DNA from: UBA1367 sp040268355
GTDB taxonomy: Bacteria; Actinomycetota; Coriobacteriia; Coriobacteriales; Atopobiaceae
Length of the DNA: 22,933 bases
Assembly (NCBI GenBank): GCA_040268355.1
Contig: JAWRIT010000162.1
Span: 1 to 22,933 of the forward strand
Reading direction: 5' to 3'
Positions 12,450 through 20,383 of this stretch are shown piece by piece. The notes beneath the pieces are model-generated. The model worked only from the letters and a program-made list of their open reading frames with translations. It had not been told where the DNA came from and did not search any database. Position 1 is the stretch's first letter. Each line of letters begins with the position of its first letter. The position numbers and the translations under genes are program-made.

Positions 12450-13001
12450 CTACTCGGCGTCGCCCTCGGGCTTCTTGTCGAAAGCCCCCTTGATCGGGGC
12501 AACGAGCATGTGCATGTTGCGGCCCTCCATCTTGGGCTGCTGCTCGACGGTCGCGTAGGGCTTCAGGTCCTCAGACAGACGCTCGAGCACATTGAGGCCC
12601 TGCTCCGGGTGCGCCATCTCGCGGCCACGGAACATGATGGTGATCTTGACGCGAGCGCCCTTCTTGAGGAACCGCATGACGTGGTTCTTCTTGGTCTCGT
12701 AGTCGCCCGTGTCGATCTTGGGACGGAACTTCATCTCCTTGACCTCGACGCGCACCTGCTTCTTGCGTGCGGCCTTGGCCTTGCGGTCCTGCTCGAACTT
12801 GTACTTGCCGTAATCCATGACCCTGCAGACCGGGGGATCCGCGTTGGGGGCGATCTCAACAAGGTCGAGGTTCTGCTCACGTGCGATGCGCAGCGCGTCG
12901 GGGACGCCGAACAGCCCGAGCTGCGAGCCATCGACGCCGATGAGCCGGCACATGCGGCACGTGATCTGATCATTGATGCGAGGACCCTCGTTCCTGGCTA
13001 T
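12450..13001 (-). CDS. infC: Translation initiation factor IF-3, probable AUA start
   Basis: IF-3 binds the 30S subunit, prevents early joining of the 50S and rejects poor start codons. The 183-residue protein has the N-domain (RINDQITCRMCRL, then DLVEIAPNADPPVCRVMDYG) and the C-domain (KEMKFRPKIDTGDYETK, then VKITIMFRGRE). Family similarity begins at IARNEGPRIND. The first codon there is ATA at 13001, five bases after AAGGTGG, the best binding site. An in-frame GTG at 13010 is possible but its own AAGGGAAG abuts it. Non-AUG starts (AUU, AUC, AUA) are typical of infC and let IF-3 repress its own synthesis. The longer frame to 13328 covers the leader and is not coding. Confidence 0.93.
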   Translation of the reverse strand: MARNEGPRINDQITCRMCRLIGVDGSQLGLFGVPDALRIAREQNLDLVEIAPNADPPVCRVMDYGKYKFEQDRKAKAARKKQVRVEVKEMKFRPKIDTGDYETKKNHVMRFLKKGARVKITIMFRGREMAHPEQGLNVLERLSEDLKPYATVEQQPKMEGRNMHMLVAPIKGAFDKKPEGDAE

Positions 13002-13067
13002 TGCTTCCACCTTCCCTTCGTGCGCGGCCAAAGGACCGCTGTCGTGGTGCGGCGCGTGCCGCATATG

Positions 13068-13100
13068 AAAAAACTCCTGGTGCCAGACAGCATCCAGGAG
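13068..13100 (-). terminator. Attenuator in the infC leader
   Basis: On the minus strand CTCCTGG (13100-13094) pairs with CCAGGAG (13080-13074) around a 13-nt loop and is followed directly by six Ts (13073-13068). It is a full intrinsic terminator placed about 67 nt before the infC start, inside the operon leader, so it must be conditional. Confidence 0.8.
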
Positions 13101-13232
13101 ACACGTTCCGCACGAGGGTGCGGAGAAGCATACGTTGTCTGACCAGACAGCTGCCGTGAGGCGCCGCAAGGTGGGGACCTGTGGCAGGCCCCGCTTTGCC
13201 AGTGGCGTGAAGCCACAACGGTATCGATCATA
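13101..13232 (-). promoter_or_regulatory. Structured infC leader with promoter
   Basis: The -10 TATGAT lies at 13232-13227 and the transcript should start near 13220. The leader then holds, in order: GTGGC/GCCAC (13202-13216), a longer stem around GGGGACCTG/CAGGCCCC (about 13173-13192), TGTCTG/CAGACA (13136-13149) and a perfect TCCGCAC/GTGCGGA (13107-13124), before the attenuator. L20-dependent leaders control infC-rpmI-rplT in Firmicutes; whether this one binds L20 is inference. Confidence 0.65.
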
Positions 13233-13255
13233 CGCCCACTCGCATAGCGGCGCAA
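13227..13255 (-). promoter_or_regulatory. infC operon promoter, -35 and -10
   Basis: Minus-strand TTGCGC (13255-13250) and TATGAT (13232-13227) are exactly 17 bp apart. This is the best-formed promoter in the window and lies between the tRNA terminator and infC. Confidence 0.7.
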
Positions 13256-13287
13256 GGACACAAGAGAACCCCACAACCGCGACCGCC

Positions 13288-13319
13288 CAAAACAAGAAAA
13301 CGCCCACGGGCAGGGGCGT
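13288..13319 (-). terminator. Terminator of tRNA-Leu
   Basis: Minus-strand ACGCCC (13319-13314) pairs with GGGCGT (13305-13300) around an 8-nt loop, followed by TTTCTTGTTTTG. It lies 11 nt after the tRNA 3' end and separates it from the infC promoter. Confidence 0.8.
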
Positions 13320-13329
13320 CCCTCTCACA

Positions 13330-13414
13330 TGGTGCCCGGAGTGGGGCTCGAACCCACACGAGTTGCCTCATCGGTTTTTGAGACCGACGCGTCTGCCAAT
13401 TCCGCCATCCGGGC
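13330..13414 (-). tRNA. tRNA-Leu, anticodon CAA
   Basis: The 85-nt minus-strand sequence forms a class II tRNA. The acceptor stem GCCCGGA pairs with TCCGGGC, followed by discriminator A and an encoded CCA (13330-13332). The anticodon stem TCGGT/ACCGA encloses CTCAAAA, giving anticodon CAA (reads UUG). A long variable arm is present (GAGGCAACTC region), and the T-arm GTGGG-TTCGAGC-CCCAC is complete. Leucine identity follows from the anticodon and the long variable arm. Confidence 0.96.
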
Positions 13415-13431
13415 TGCTGCGAACACGGGCA

Positions 13432-13437
13432 ACTATA
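13432..13437 (-). promoter_or_regulatory. Candidate -10 of tRNA-Leu promoter
   Basis: Minus-strand TATAGT lies 17 nt upstream of the mature tRNA 5' end, between the stop of the MBL hydrolase gene (13453) and the tRNA. The -35 is poor, so transcription may also come from upstream. Confidence 0.45.
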
Positions 13438-13452
13438 CCAGATTGGGGTTTC

Positions 13453-14136
13453 TCACGCCGTGCCGAACGAGGGACGCCAGGCGTCTGGTTGCAGGTAGGG
13501 ATTGCTCGCCAGCTCGCGTGACATCGTCGTCTCGGGACCGTGTCCGCAATAGAGGGTCGCGCGTGGGTCGAGCAGCCCCGCCAGGCGCTGCAGGGTGTGC
13601 TGCATCTTTGGCCAGCTGCCCCCGTACAGGTCGCATCGACCGCAGGAGCCCGCGAAGAGGGTGTCACCCACGAAGACGACGCCTTCCGCCGTTCCCTCGC
13701 CCACCAGGATGATGCCACCAGGCGTGTGTCCGGGCGTGTCCACCACGCGGAAGCTCGCCGTGCCCACCGTCAGGACGTCATCCTCCCGCAGGGTCCTGTC
13801 GGGGGCAGGCGGGTTCGCCAGCTCGCCTTGGGCCACGCCCGCGCTCAGGTCATGGCTCGACAGCGAGAGCGCACGCAGCGCTTCCTCGGCGTCCCCCGCC
13901 CCAATCGCCCAAGGCGCGCCGGTGGCATCGACCAGCGCGCGGATGCCGCCCACATGGTCGTGATGGCGGTGGGTCGCCACGATCTGCGTCACCCGCACGT
14001 CGGAGAGCCCCTCCGCGATACGCGCGCCCGAGGCGCCGGGGTCCACTACCAGGCAGTCCCCCTGCGAGACGTAGGCGTAGCAGTTCGTCTGAATGTCTCC
14101 CACCACAAAGCAACGAATCTCGTCCTGAGCGGCCAT
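13453..14136 (-). CDS. MBL-fold metallo-hydrolase, glyoxalase-II-like
   Basis: The 227-residue protein is a metallo-beta-lactamase-fold hydrolase. The dinuclear metal site is complete: His56, His58, Asp60 and His61 in THRHHDH, His137 in PGHTPGG, Asp158 in VGDTLF and His199 in CGHG. Length and motif spacing match the short glyoxalase-II-like (YcbL) group, which hydrolyses thioesters such as hydroxyacyl-glutathione; the physiological thiol in this organism is not shown. ATG 14136 has a strong GAAAGGAGG five to six bases upstream. It lies 31 nt downstream of rel in the same direction, and the pairing recurs in actinobacteria as far as I know. Confidence 0.88.
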   Translation of the reverse strand: MAAQDEIRCFVVGDIQTNCYAYVSQGDCLVVDPGASGARIAEGLSDVRVTQIVATHRHHDHVGGIRALVDATGAPWAIGAGDAEEALRALSLSSHDLSAGVAQGELANPPAPDRTLREDDVLTVGTASFRVVDTPGHTPGGIILVGEGTAEGVVFVGDTLFAGSCGRCDLYGGSWPKMQHTLQRLAGLLDPRATLYCGHGPETTMSRELASNPYLQPDAWRPSFGTA

Positions 14137-14167
14137 GGGGCCCTCCTTTCAACCGGCTGCTTTGACC

Positions 14168-16516
14168 CTACGCGCGCCGCTTCATCTGCCGGGCCCCCTC
14201 GCCGGGCATGATGCGGCGTGCATCGTAGACCGAGGGCACGCGGTTCACGCGGGCGAGCAGCGACCCCAGAAGCGACGCGTCCGAGATGGCGATGAGAAAG
14301 CGCAGGCGCGCGAATCCCGTGGCGCCCGTCTGCGTGGCCGCCGAGAGTATGTTGCAGCCCGCCTCGGAGAGCGCGATGGTCACGTCCTTGAGCAGCCCCA
14401 TGCGGTCGGTCGCCTCCACCACGATCTCCACCTGGAACTCCGTGGCGCCGGAGGTGTCCCACTCCACCTCGATCATGCGCTCGGGATGGTCCATCAGGCC
14501 CTTCACGTTGGGGCACGACGCCCGGTGCACAGACACGCCGCGTCCGCGCGTGATGAAGCCCACGATCTGGTCGCCCGCCACGGGATTGCAGCAGTGCGCC
14601 AGGTGCGCGAGCAGGTCGGGGTCGCCCTTGACCACCACGCCGCAGTTGGTGCGACGCTTGCGGCCACGCGGCCTGGGCACCATCAGCGGACGGTCCTCCT
14701 CGATGAGCAGCTGGCGGTTGGCCCTGCGGGCGTCGCGCTCTCGCTCGCTTGCGGGGATGCTCTCGGAGATCGCCTGGTCAAGACGGTGCGCGATCTGCTT
14801 GGCCGAGAGCCGCCCCGCCCCGATGGCGGCGAGCATCGTCTCGATGTCATGGTAGTCGGTGGTCGCGCAGACCTTCTCCAGGCCCTTGGTCACGCGCTGG
14901 GACGAGATGCCCAGTCCGTACTTCCGCAGCTCCACGGCCAGGTAGCCCCGGCCACGCTCGGCGTCGTCCTCCTTGGACTCCGTGGCAAAGAACTTGCGGA
15001 TCTTGGAGCGCGCGGAGGGCGTGACCACCATGTTCAACCAGTCGTGGCCCGGCCTGGCGTTCTTGTTGGTGATGATCTCCACCCGATCCCCGCTCTGGAG
15101 CTTGTGGGTGAGCGGCACCATGGCGCCGTTGACCTTGGCCCCCACGCAATGGTGGCCGACCTCGGTGTGCACGGCATAGGCGAAGTCGAGCGGGGTGGAC
15201 TCCCTCCTGAGGCTCATCACCTCGCCCTTGGGCGTGAACACGAAGATCTCGTGCTCGAAGAGGTCCACCCGCAGGCTGTTCAAAAACTCTTGCGGATCCG
15301 CTATCTCCTCTTCCTCGGTCGCCCAGTCGAGCGTGCGCCGTATCCAGTTGATCTGCGTGTCGACGGAGCGCTCCTCGGCCGACATGCGCCCCTGCGAGTT
15401 GCCCGAGCGCTTGTACAGCCAGTGCGCGGCGATGCCGAACTCCGCCTTGTTGTGCATGTCGGCGGTGCGGATCTGGATCTCGACCGGCAGGCCCTCGGCG
15501 CCGATGACCGTGGTGTGCAGCGACTGGTAGCCGTTCGCCTTGGGCATGGCGATGTAGTCCTTGAAGCGGCCGGGCAGCGGGTGCCACAGCGAGTGCACCG
15601 CACCGAGCACCGAGTAGCAGTCCCCCACCGTCTCGGTGAGCACGCGCAACGCGATGAGGTCGTAGATGTCCGAGAAGTCCTTGCTCTTGCGGACCATCTT
15701 CTGGTAGATGGACCACAGGTGCTTGGGGCGGCCGGAGATCTGGTAGCCGGCAAGGCCCACACGGGTGAGCTCGTCGTCCAGGATCTTGATGGCCTCGTTG
15801 GTCTTCTCCTCTCGCTGGGCCCGCGAGTCCTGCACCATGCGGGCGATGCGCTCGTACTCCTCGGGCTGCAGGTAGAAGAAGGCCAGGTCCTCGAGCTCCC
15901 ACTTGATGGACGAGATGCCCAGACGGTCGGCCAGAGGCGCGTAGATGTCCATGGTCTCCCGCGACTTGAGGACGCGCTTCTCGGGCGGGAGCGCCGCCAT
16001 CGTCCGCATGTTGTGCAGCCGGTCGGCGAGCTTGATGATGAGGACGCGTATGTCCTTGCTCATGGACAGGAACATCTTGCGCAGGTTCAGCGCCTGCTTC
16101 TCGTCAAGGGAGGACACCTGCACCTGCGTGAGCTTGGTCACGCCGTCGACGAGGTCGGCCACCGTGCGACCAAAGCGCCGGGCGAGCTCGTCGAGGGTCG
16201 CCTCGGTGTCCTCCACGGTGTCGTGCAGGATGGCGGCGCAGATGGGATCCTCGTCCATGTGCAGGTCGGACGCCAGGATGATGGCGACCTCGACCGGGTG
16301 GTTAATGTAAGGCTCGCCCGAGCGGCGCTTCTGGTCGCGGTGGTAGTCGCGAGCGAACTCGTAGGCGCGGGCGATCTTGTCCATGGCCTCGTCGTCGAGG
16401 TAGCCCGCACAGGTGAGCTGCAGCACGCGCCAGTTGTCGGCACCAGGGGCCGCCTCGCGCGGCTCCTGCTGAACCGCCGCGCTCCGCTTCGGCTGTCGCT
16501 CAACCAAGTCGCTCAT
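14168..16516 (-). CDS. rel: RelA/SpoT-family (p)ppGpp synthetase/hydrolase
   Basis: This long Rel enzyme makes and degrades (p)ppGpp, the alarmone of the stringent response. The 782-residue protein has an HD hydrolase domain (about 45-200) with YINHPVEVA and LHDTVEDT, a synthetase domain (about 255-400) with DFSDIYDLIALR and KANGYQSLHT, a TGS domain (about 418-480, EIFVFTPKGEV), a helical/zinc-finger region with CC near residue 630, and a C-terminal ACT domain (about 710-780). The intact HD motif points to a bifunctional enzyme, normal for actinobacteria. ATG 16516 is chosen because GGGAGGG lies four bases upstream; the adjacent ATG at 16519 is too close to it. Confidence 0.95.
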   Translation of the reverse strand: MSDLVERQPKRSAAVQQEPREAAPGADNWRVLQLTCAGYLDDEAMDKIARAYEFARDYHRDQKRRSGEPYINHPVEVAIILASDLHMDEDPICAAILHDTVEDTEATLDELARRFGRTVADLVDGVTKLTQVQVSSLDEKQALNLRKMFLSMSKDIRVLIIKLADRLHNMRTMAALPPEKRVLKSRETMDIYAPLADRLGISSIKWELEDLAFFYLQPEEYERIARMVQDSRAQREEKTNEAIKILDDELTRVGLAGYQISGRPKHLWSIYQKMVRKSKDFSDIYDLIALRVLTETVGDCYSVLGAVHSLWHPLPGRFKDYIAMPKANGYQSLHTTVIGAEGLPVEIQIRTADMHNKAEFGIAAHWLYKRSGNSQGRMSAEERSVDTQINWIRRTLDWATEEEEIADPQEFLNSLRVDLFEHEIFVFTPKGEVMSLRRESTPLDFAYAVHTEVGHHCVGAKVNGAMVPLTHKLQSGDRVEIITNKNARPGHDWLNMVVTPSARSKIRKFFATESKEDDAERGRGYLAVELRKYGLGISSQRVTKGLEKVCATTDYHDIETMLAAIGAGRLSAKQIAHRLDQAISESIPASERERDARRANRQLLIEEDRPLMVPRPRGRKRRTNCGVVVKGDPDLLAHLAHCCNPVAGDQIVGFITRGRGVSVHRASCPNVKGLMDHPERMIEVEWDTSGATEFQVEIVVEATDRMGLLKDVTIALSEAGCNILSAATQTGATGFARLRFLIAISDASLLGSLLARVNRVPSVYDARRIMPGEGARQMKRRA

Positions 16517-16561
16517 CATACCCTCCCTCGCCAGCTCGTCGTTTGACGTATGCAAGATTGA

Positions 16562-16579
16562 AGCATAGCACACGTGTGC
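16562..16579 (-). promoter_or_regulatory. rel promoter -10 with adjoining 12-bp palindrome
   Basis: Minus-strand TATGCT (16567-16562) is a good -10 about 46 nt before the rel start. Directly upstream, GCACACGTGTGC (16568-16579) is a perfect palindrome that fills most of the -10/-35 spacer, a likely operator position. No good -35 is visible. Confidence 0.45.
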
Positions 16580-16591
16580 GGTTCCACCCAC

Positions 16592-16709
16592 AGCGGGCAG
16601 GCCAGCCGCAGGTAGAGAGGGTATCTTACCCCCTCATCGGGGCACGCAGACAGAGGCCGGCCACGTCACCTCAAGGCGAGGAACCGCCTGGGGCCGGGTG
16701 CCGGAAGCG
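16592..16709. other. Gap between the RecJ fusion and rel
   Basis: The 118 bases hold weak hairpins (for example CCCC/GGGG near 16630-16643 and CCTC/GAGG at 16669-16681) with no T-run. I see no gene here. Read-through from the upstream gene into rel is possible. Confidence 0.4.
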
Positions 16710-19700
16710 TCACTCGTCTACGACGGTGCCGAAGTCGGGGGTGATGGGACGGTTGATGCGCGCGAGCATCTCCTCTGGCGAGGCGTTAAGCGCCCAGTCA
16801 CAGAAGTCGGAAAAGGCGTCGCGCGAGCGCAGCCCTTCCAGGTAGCGCGTCGACGCCTCGAGGTCCATGCGCGAGGGGCGGTCGACCATGCGAATCCTTC
16901 GGGCCGTGCCATAGCCGGAGGTCTCCAGAAAGCCCAGCTCGCGGAAGATGGAGATGCCGCAGGAGACAGCATGCTCGTCGAGGTGCGTCCGAGGATCGAG
17001 CGACTGCGCCCACTCTGCGATGGCGGCGTTGGTGGCCGTGAAGGAGGCGTCATCCACACCCTGCTCGCGGGCAGCGAGGTCCAGGCCCTTGAGCGTGCGG
17101 TAGAGCGTCACGAGATCCTCCCGGGCGGGTGCCTGACCCTCGATGATGCGCTCGTTGATGCGGGCGTCGCGCTCGCCGAACATGAGGTGCACCCGTGCCT
17201 GCTCGCCGTCGCGACCCGCCCGGCCGCTCATCTGGTTGAACTCGATGAAGCCGAAGGGAAGGTGGTAGAGCACGACGTCACGGATGTCCGGCAGGTTGAC
17301 GCCCTCGCCAAAGGCGCTGGTGGAGACGATGCAGCAGAGTTCGCCGGAGCGAAACGCCTCCTCCACGAGGCGGCGCTCGTCACGCGTGAGCCCGGCGTTG
17401 TAGAACGAGACGTGACGCCCCAGGTCGGGGATGGAGCGCCGCAGCATGCGCGCGAGCGAGATCGACTGCTCGCGCGAGTTGACGTAGATCACGCACTTTC
17501 TGCCCGTGGCCACCAGCGAGACGAGCGCCGCCTCACGGTCGCGCAGGCCCCGGCAGTCGCGCAGCTCCAGGTTGGCACGAACGCTCGCGTCCACCACCAC
17601 ATCGCGCTCGTCCACCCCTGCCAGGCGGCAGATCTCCCGCGCGACGACCGTCTCGGCCGTGGCCGTGACGGCCAGCGTCGTCGGGTTTCCCAGCAGGTCA
17701 AGCACCTGGGGAAGCTGGGTGTAGGAGCTGCGGTTCCCGCTGCGGGCGGTGCCGGCATGGTGCGCCTCGTCCACGACGACGAAGCCCACGCGCCCGGACG
17801 CGGCGAAGCGCTCGGCGTGGATGGCGAAGAACTCCGGCGTCGTGAGCAGGACGTCGACGGCGCCCTCACGAAGCGCCTCGAAGATCTCGTCGCGCTCCGA
17901 CAGCCGCGTCTCGCCGGTGAGCACGCGAACGGAAAGCCCCAGCTCGCCGAGCGACTGCTCCAGATGGAAGGCCTGGTCGGAAACCAGCGCCCGTAGCGGG
18001 TAGACGAAGACGCTCGCCTTCTTCGCCGCAATGGCGGTGCGGGCGGCATGCAGGTGGAAGATGAGCGACTTCCCGCGTCCCGTGGCCATCACGCACAGGG
18101 TCGAGCGGCCCGCCGCGAGCCGTTCGAGGGCGGCGCGTTGGGCGGCAAGCAGCTCGTGGTCGCCGATCAGGGCACGCCTGAGCTGGTCGTCCAGCTGCGT
18201 GGGGGAAAGCGAGGCCAGCTGCTCGCGTTCTCGTGTCGCAGAGGCCTCCGCAGGACGATTCCCCATCTCGTCGGCACGGGCCACCTCGATGTTGGCTCCG
18301 AACGAACGTCCCTTGTCCCCACCGGTCACCTGGCTCACCCAGGCAAGGTAGCGCGTGCCGCCGTCCATCACGGGGGCGATCCGGGCGGCTATCTGGCGGC
18401 GGAGGAAGCCGATCTGCACGCCCGTCGTGGTGCTGAGCGAGATGGCGTCGGCGTCGGCAGGGTTGTCGTGCTCTCGCCTGACGAGCAGCTCCTGGCCCAC
18501 GACAAGCGACGACACGCTTGCCTGGCGACCGTCGAAGCTCACGCCCACCACCTTGGTCACGAAGCGACTCGACTGCTCGATGCCCGCGTAGGCATCGCGG
18601 GCGAGGATGTCGTCCGCGCGCTCGAACAGCTCGTCGGAGACGGAGGGGGCGTCGCCCCCCGCCTTCCGCCCGGCGTCGCGGTAGAGGATGTCGCGCACCA
18701 TGAGCTTGGGCTTCCTGCGGCCCTGCCAGGTCTCGTTCACCGCCTCGAAGACCAGGTCGACCGCTTCGTCGCAGGCGGCCGCGCGCTCGATCTGAGGCAC
18801 CCGGAACATGATGGCGGGCGTCGAGGAGAGCCCGTCTGTGGCCAGGAAGCGTAGGTGGTTGCCACCGACGCCAACGCGCGCGCGGTAGCGCATGCAGACG
18901 CCCCGCGCCGCGAGCAGCGGCTTCTTGTTGCCTTGGCCGAAGGGCTGCATGACCTCGAGGCTGTCGATGCCGGGCACCGTCATCTCGTCGAGCGAGACGA
19001 CGGCGGCCACCTCGCCCCGATCGATGAACTGCTCGTCCGGCAGGGCCTCCATGACGCGCCCCAGACGCTCGCGGAACTCGTCAAGGCGCTCCACCGCACA
19101 GGTCACGCCCACCGCCCCAGCGTGCCCGCCAAAGCGAACGAGCAGCTCGGAGCACTGGTCCACCGCATGGAAGAGGTCGACGGATCCCACCGAGCGCCCC
19201 GAGCCCCGCGCGATGCCGTCGGTGACGCTGAACAGGATGGTGGGCACGTGGTAGCGATTGGTGATGCGGCTCGCCACGATGCCTTTGACGCCCTCGTGCC
19301 AGCCCTCCCCCGCCACGACGATGACCCGTCCGTCCCGATAGGTGCGATCGACCTCGGCCAGGGCCTTCTCCATCAGCTGAGACTCGATCTCGCGCCGCTC
19401 GGTATTGATCTGCTCGAGACGCGCCGCCAGCACGCTCGCCCGTGCCGGGTCGTCGGTGTAGAGCAGGTCGAAGGCCACGTCGGTGGAGCCCATGCGCCCG
19501 GCGGCATTGAGGCGCGGGATGAGCGAGAAGGGCAGGGTGTCCGAGGTGATCTCGGCAATGTCGACGCCCGCCGTCGCGGCCAGGGCCATGATCCCCGGAT
19601 GCGAGGTGCGACGCATCTGCGCTATGCCGTCGGCCACAAGCGCGCGGTTCTCGCCGGAGAGCAGCATCATGTCCGAGATGGTGCCCAGCGTCGCCATCTC

Positions 19701-20381
19701 AGTGTAGCGGCGCCAGAGCTCCGGCTGGCCAAGCCATGCGCCCAGCACCTGCACGAGCTTGAGAGCCACCCCGGCACCAGCGAGCTCGCGCGACGGGCAG
19801 TCCGGCGAGAGCTTGGGGTCGGTCACCGGGACGCCGACGGGCACCAGGTCGCCTGGCTCGTGGTGGTCGGTGATGACCACGTCGACGCCGCACGACCGCA
19901 GCCACCTGACCTCCTCGGCCGCGGCGATGCCGTTGTCCACCGTCACCACGAGCTGGGGGTCGCAGCCGGCCATGACGCGCCGCAGCGCCTCCTGCGAGAG
20001 GCCGTAGCCCTCGCCGAAGCGGTTGGGGATGTAGGGATGGGCGTCTGCCCCCAGGTCGCGCAGGGCATGGGTCAAAAGGCAGGTCGCGCTCATGCCGTCG
20101 ACGTCAAAGTCGCCGAACACGGCGATGGTCTCCCCCGAGGCGATGGCCCGCTCCACGCGATCGGCCGCCTCCCGCATGCCGGGGATGGCCTGCGGATCGA
20201 GCCAGTCGCGTTCAAGCGACGGAGACAAGAAGGTGCGCACGGCGTCCGTGTCGGTGATGCCACGTCCGACCAGCACCCGAGCCACCAGCGGCGAGATGTC
20301 AAACTCGCGCGTCAGTCGGTGCTCGGTGTCGGCATCGTTGGGAAGCAGGTCCCATCGGTCGCTGTGCGCGAGGGCCGCCAC
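16710..20381 (-). CDS. recJ: RecJ exonuclease fused to a HIRAN domain and a RecQ-like helicase
   Basis: This 1223-residue protein is about twice the usual RecJ length. Residues 1-560 are RecJ: GDFDVDGMSAT (90-100), VDNGIA (148-153), TDHHEP (171-176), the DHHA1 GGH motif at 418-420 and an OB-like domain. RecJ degrades single-stranded DNA 5' to 3'. Residues 605-700 form a HIRAN domain (REHDNPADADAI, IGFLRR), a module that binds DNA 3' ends in HLTF. Residues 740-1100 are a RecQ-like superfamily 2 helicase: ATGRGKS (766-772), DEAH (871-874), TATA (906-909), GEGVNLPD (1025-1032) and QMSGRAGRDG (1050-1059). The RecQ zinc domain is absent. The C-terminus (1143-1180) recalls the end of Firmicutes RecJ. 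The start is GTG at 20381, two bases after the secF stop, with a weak binding site. Confidence 0.9.
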   Translation of the reverse strand: MAALAHSDRWDLLPNDADTEHRLTREFDISPLVARVLVGRGITDTDAVRTFLSPSLERDWLDPQAIPGMREAADRVERAIASGETIAVFGDFDVDGMSATCLLTHALRDLGADAHPYIPNRFGEGYGLSQEALRRVMAGCDPQLVVTVDNGIAAAEEVRWLRSCGVDVVITDHHEPGDLVPVGVPVTDPKLSPDCPSRELAGAGVALKLVQVLGAWLGQPELWRRYTEMATLGTISDMMLLSGENRALVADGIAQMRRTSHPGIMALAATAGVDIAEITSDTLPFSLIPRLNAAGRMGSTDVAFDLLYTDDPARASVLAARLEQINTERREIESQLMEKALAEVDRTYRDGRVIVVAGEGWHEGVKGIVASRITNRYHVPTILFSVTDGIARGSGRSVGSVDLFHAVDQCSELLVRFGGHAGAVGVTCAVERLDEFRERLGRVMEALPDEQFIDRGEVAAVVSLDEMTVPGIDSLEVMQPFGQGNKKPLLAARGVCMRYRARVGVGGNHLRFLATDGLSSTPAIMFRVPQIERAAACDEAVDLVFEAVNETWQGRRKPKLMVRDILYRDAGRKAGGDAPSVSDELFERADDILARDAYAGIEQSSRFVTKVVGVSFDGRQASVSSLVVGQELLVRREHDNPADADAISLSTTTGVQIGFLRRQIAARIAPVMDGGTRYLAWVSQVTGGDKGRSFGANIEVARADEMGNRPAEASATREREQLASLSPTQLDDQLRRALIGDHELLAAQRAALERLAAGRSTLCVMATGRGKSLIFHLHAARTAIAAKKASVFVYPLRALVSDQAFHLEQSLGELGLSVRVLTGETRLSERDEIFEALREGAVDVLLTTPEFFAIHAERFAASGRVGFVVVDEAHHAGTARSGNRSSYTQLPQVLDLLGNPTTLAVTATAETVVAREICRLAGVDERDVVVDASVRANLELRDCRGLRDREAALVSLVATGRKCVIYVNSREQSISLARMLRRSIPDLGRHVSFYNAGLTRDERRLVEEAFRSGELCCIVSTSAFGEGVNLPDIRDVVLYHLPFGFIEFNQMSGRAGRDGEQARVHLMFGERDARINERIIEGQAPAREDLVTLYRTLKGLDLAAREQGVDDASFTATNAAIAEWAQSLDPRTHLDEHAVSCGISIFRELGFLETSGYGTARRIRMVDRPSRMDLEASTRYLEGLRSRDAFSDFCDWALNASPEEMLARINRPITPDFGTVVDE

Positions 20382-20383
20382 GG

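Noticed and set aside
13002..13328. N-terminal extension of the infC frame with a hydrophobic start
   Set aside because: It covers the promoter, the hairpins and the attenuator of the leader, so it cannot be a normal coding part.
14135..16546. 803-codon open frame on the plus strand
   Set aside because: It is the antisense shadow of rel. The translation is rich in Arg, His, Val and Leu without domains, and such frames are common opposite high-GC genes.
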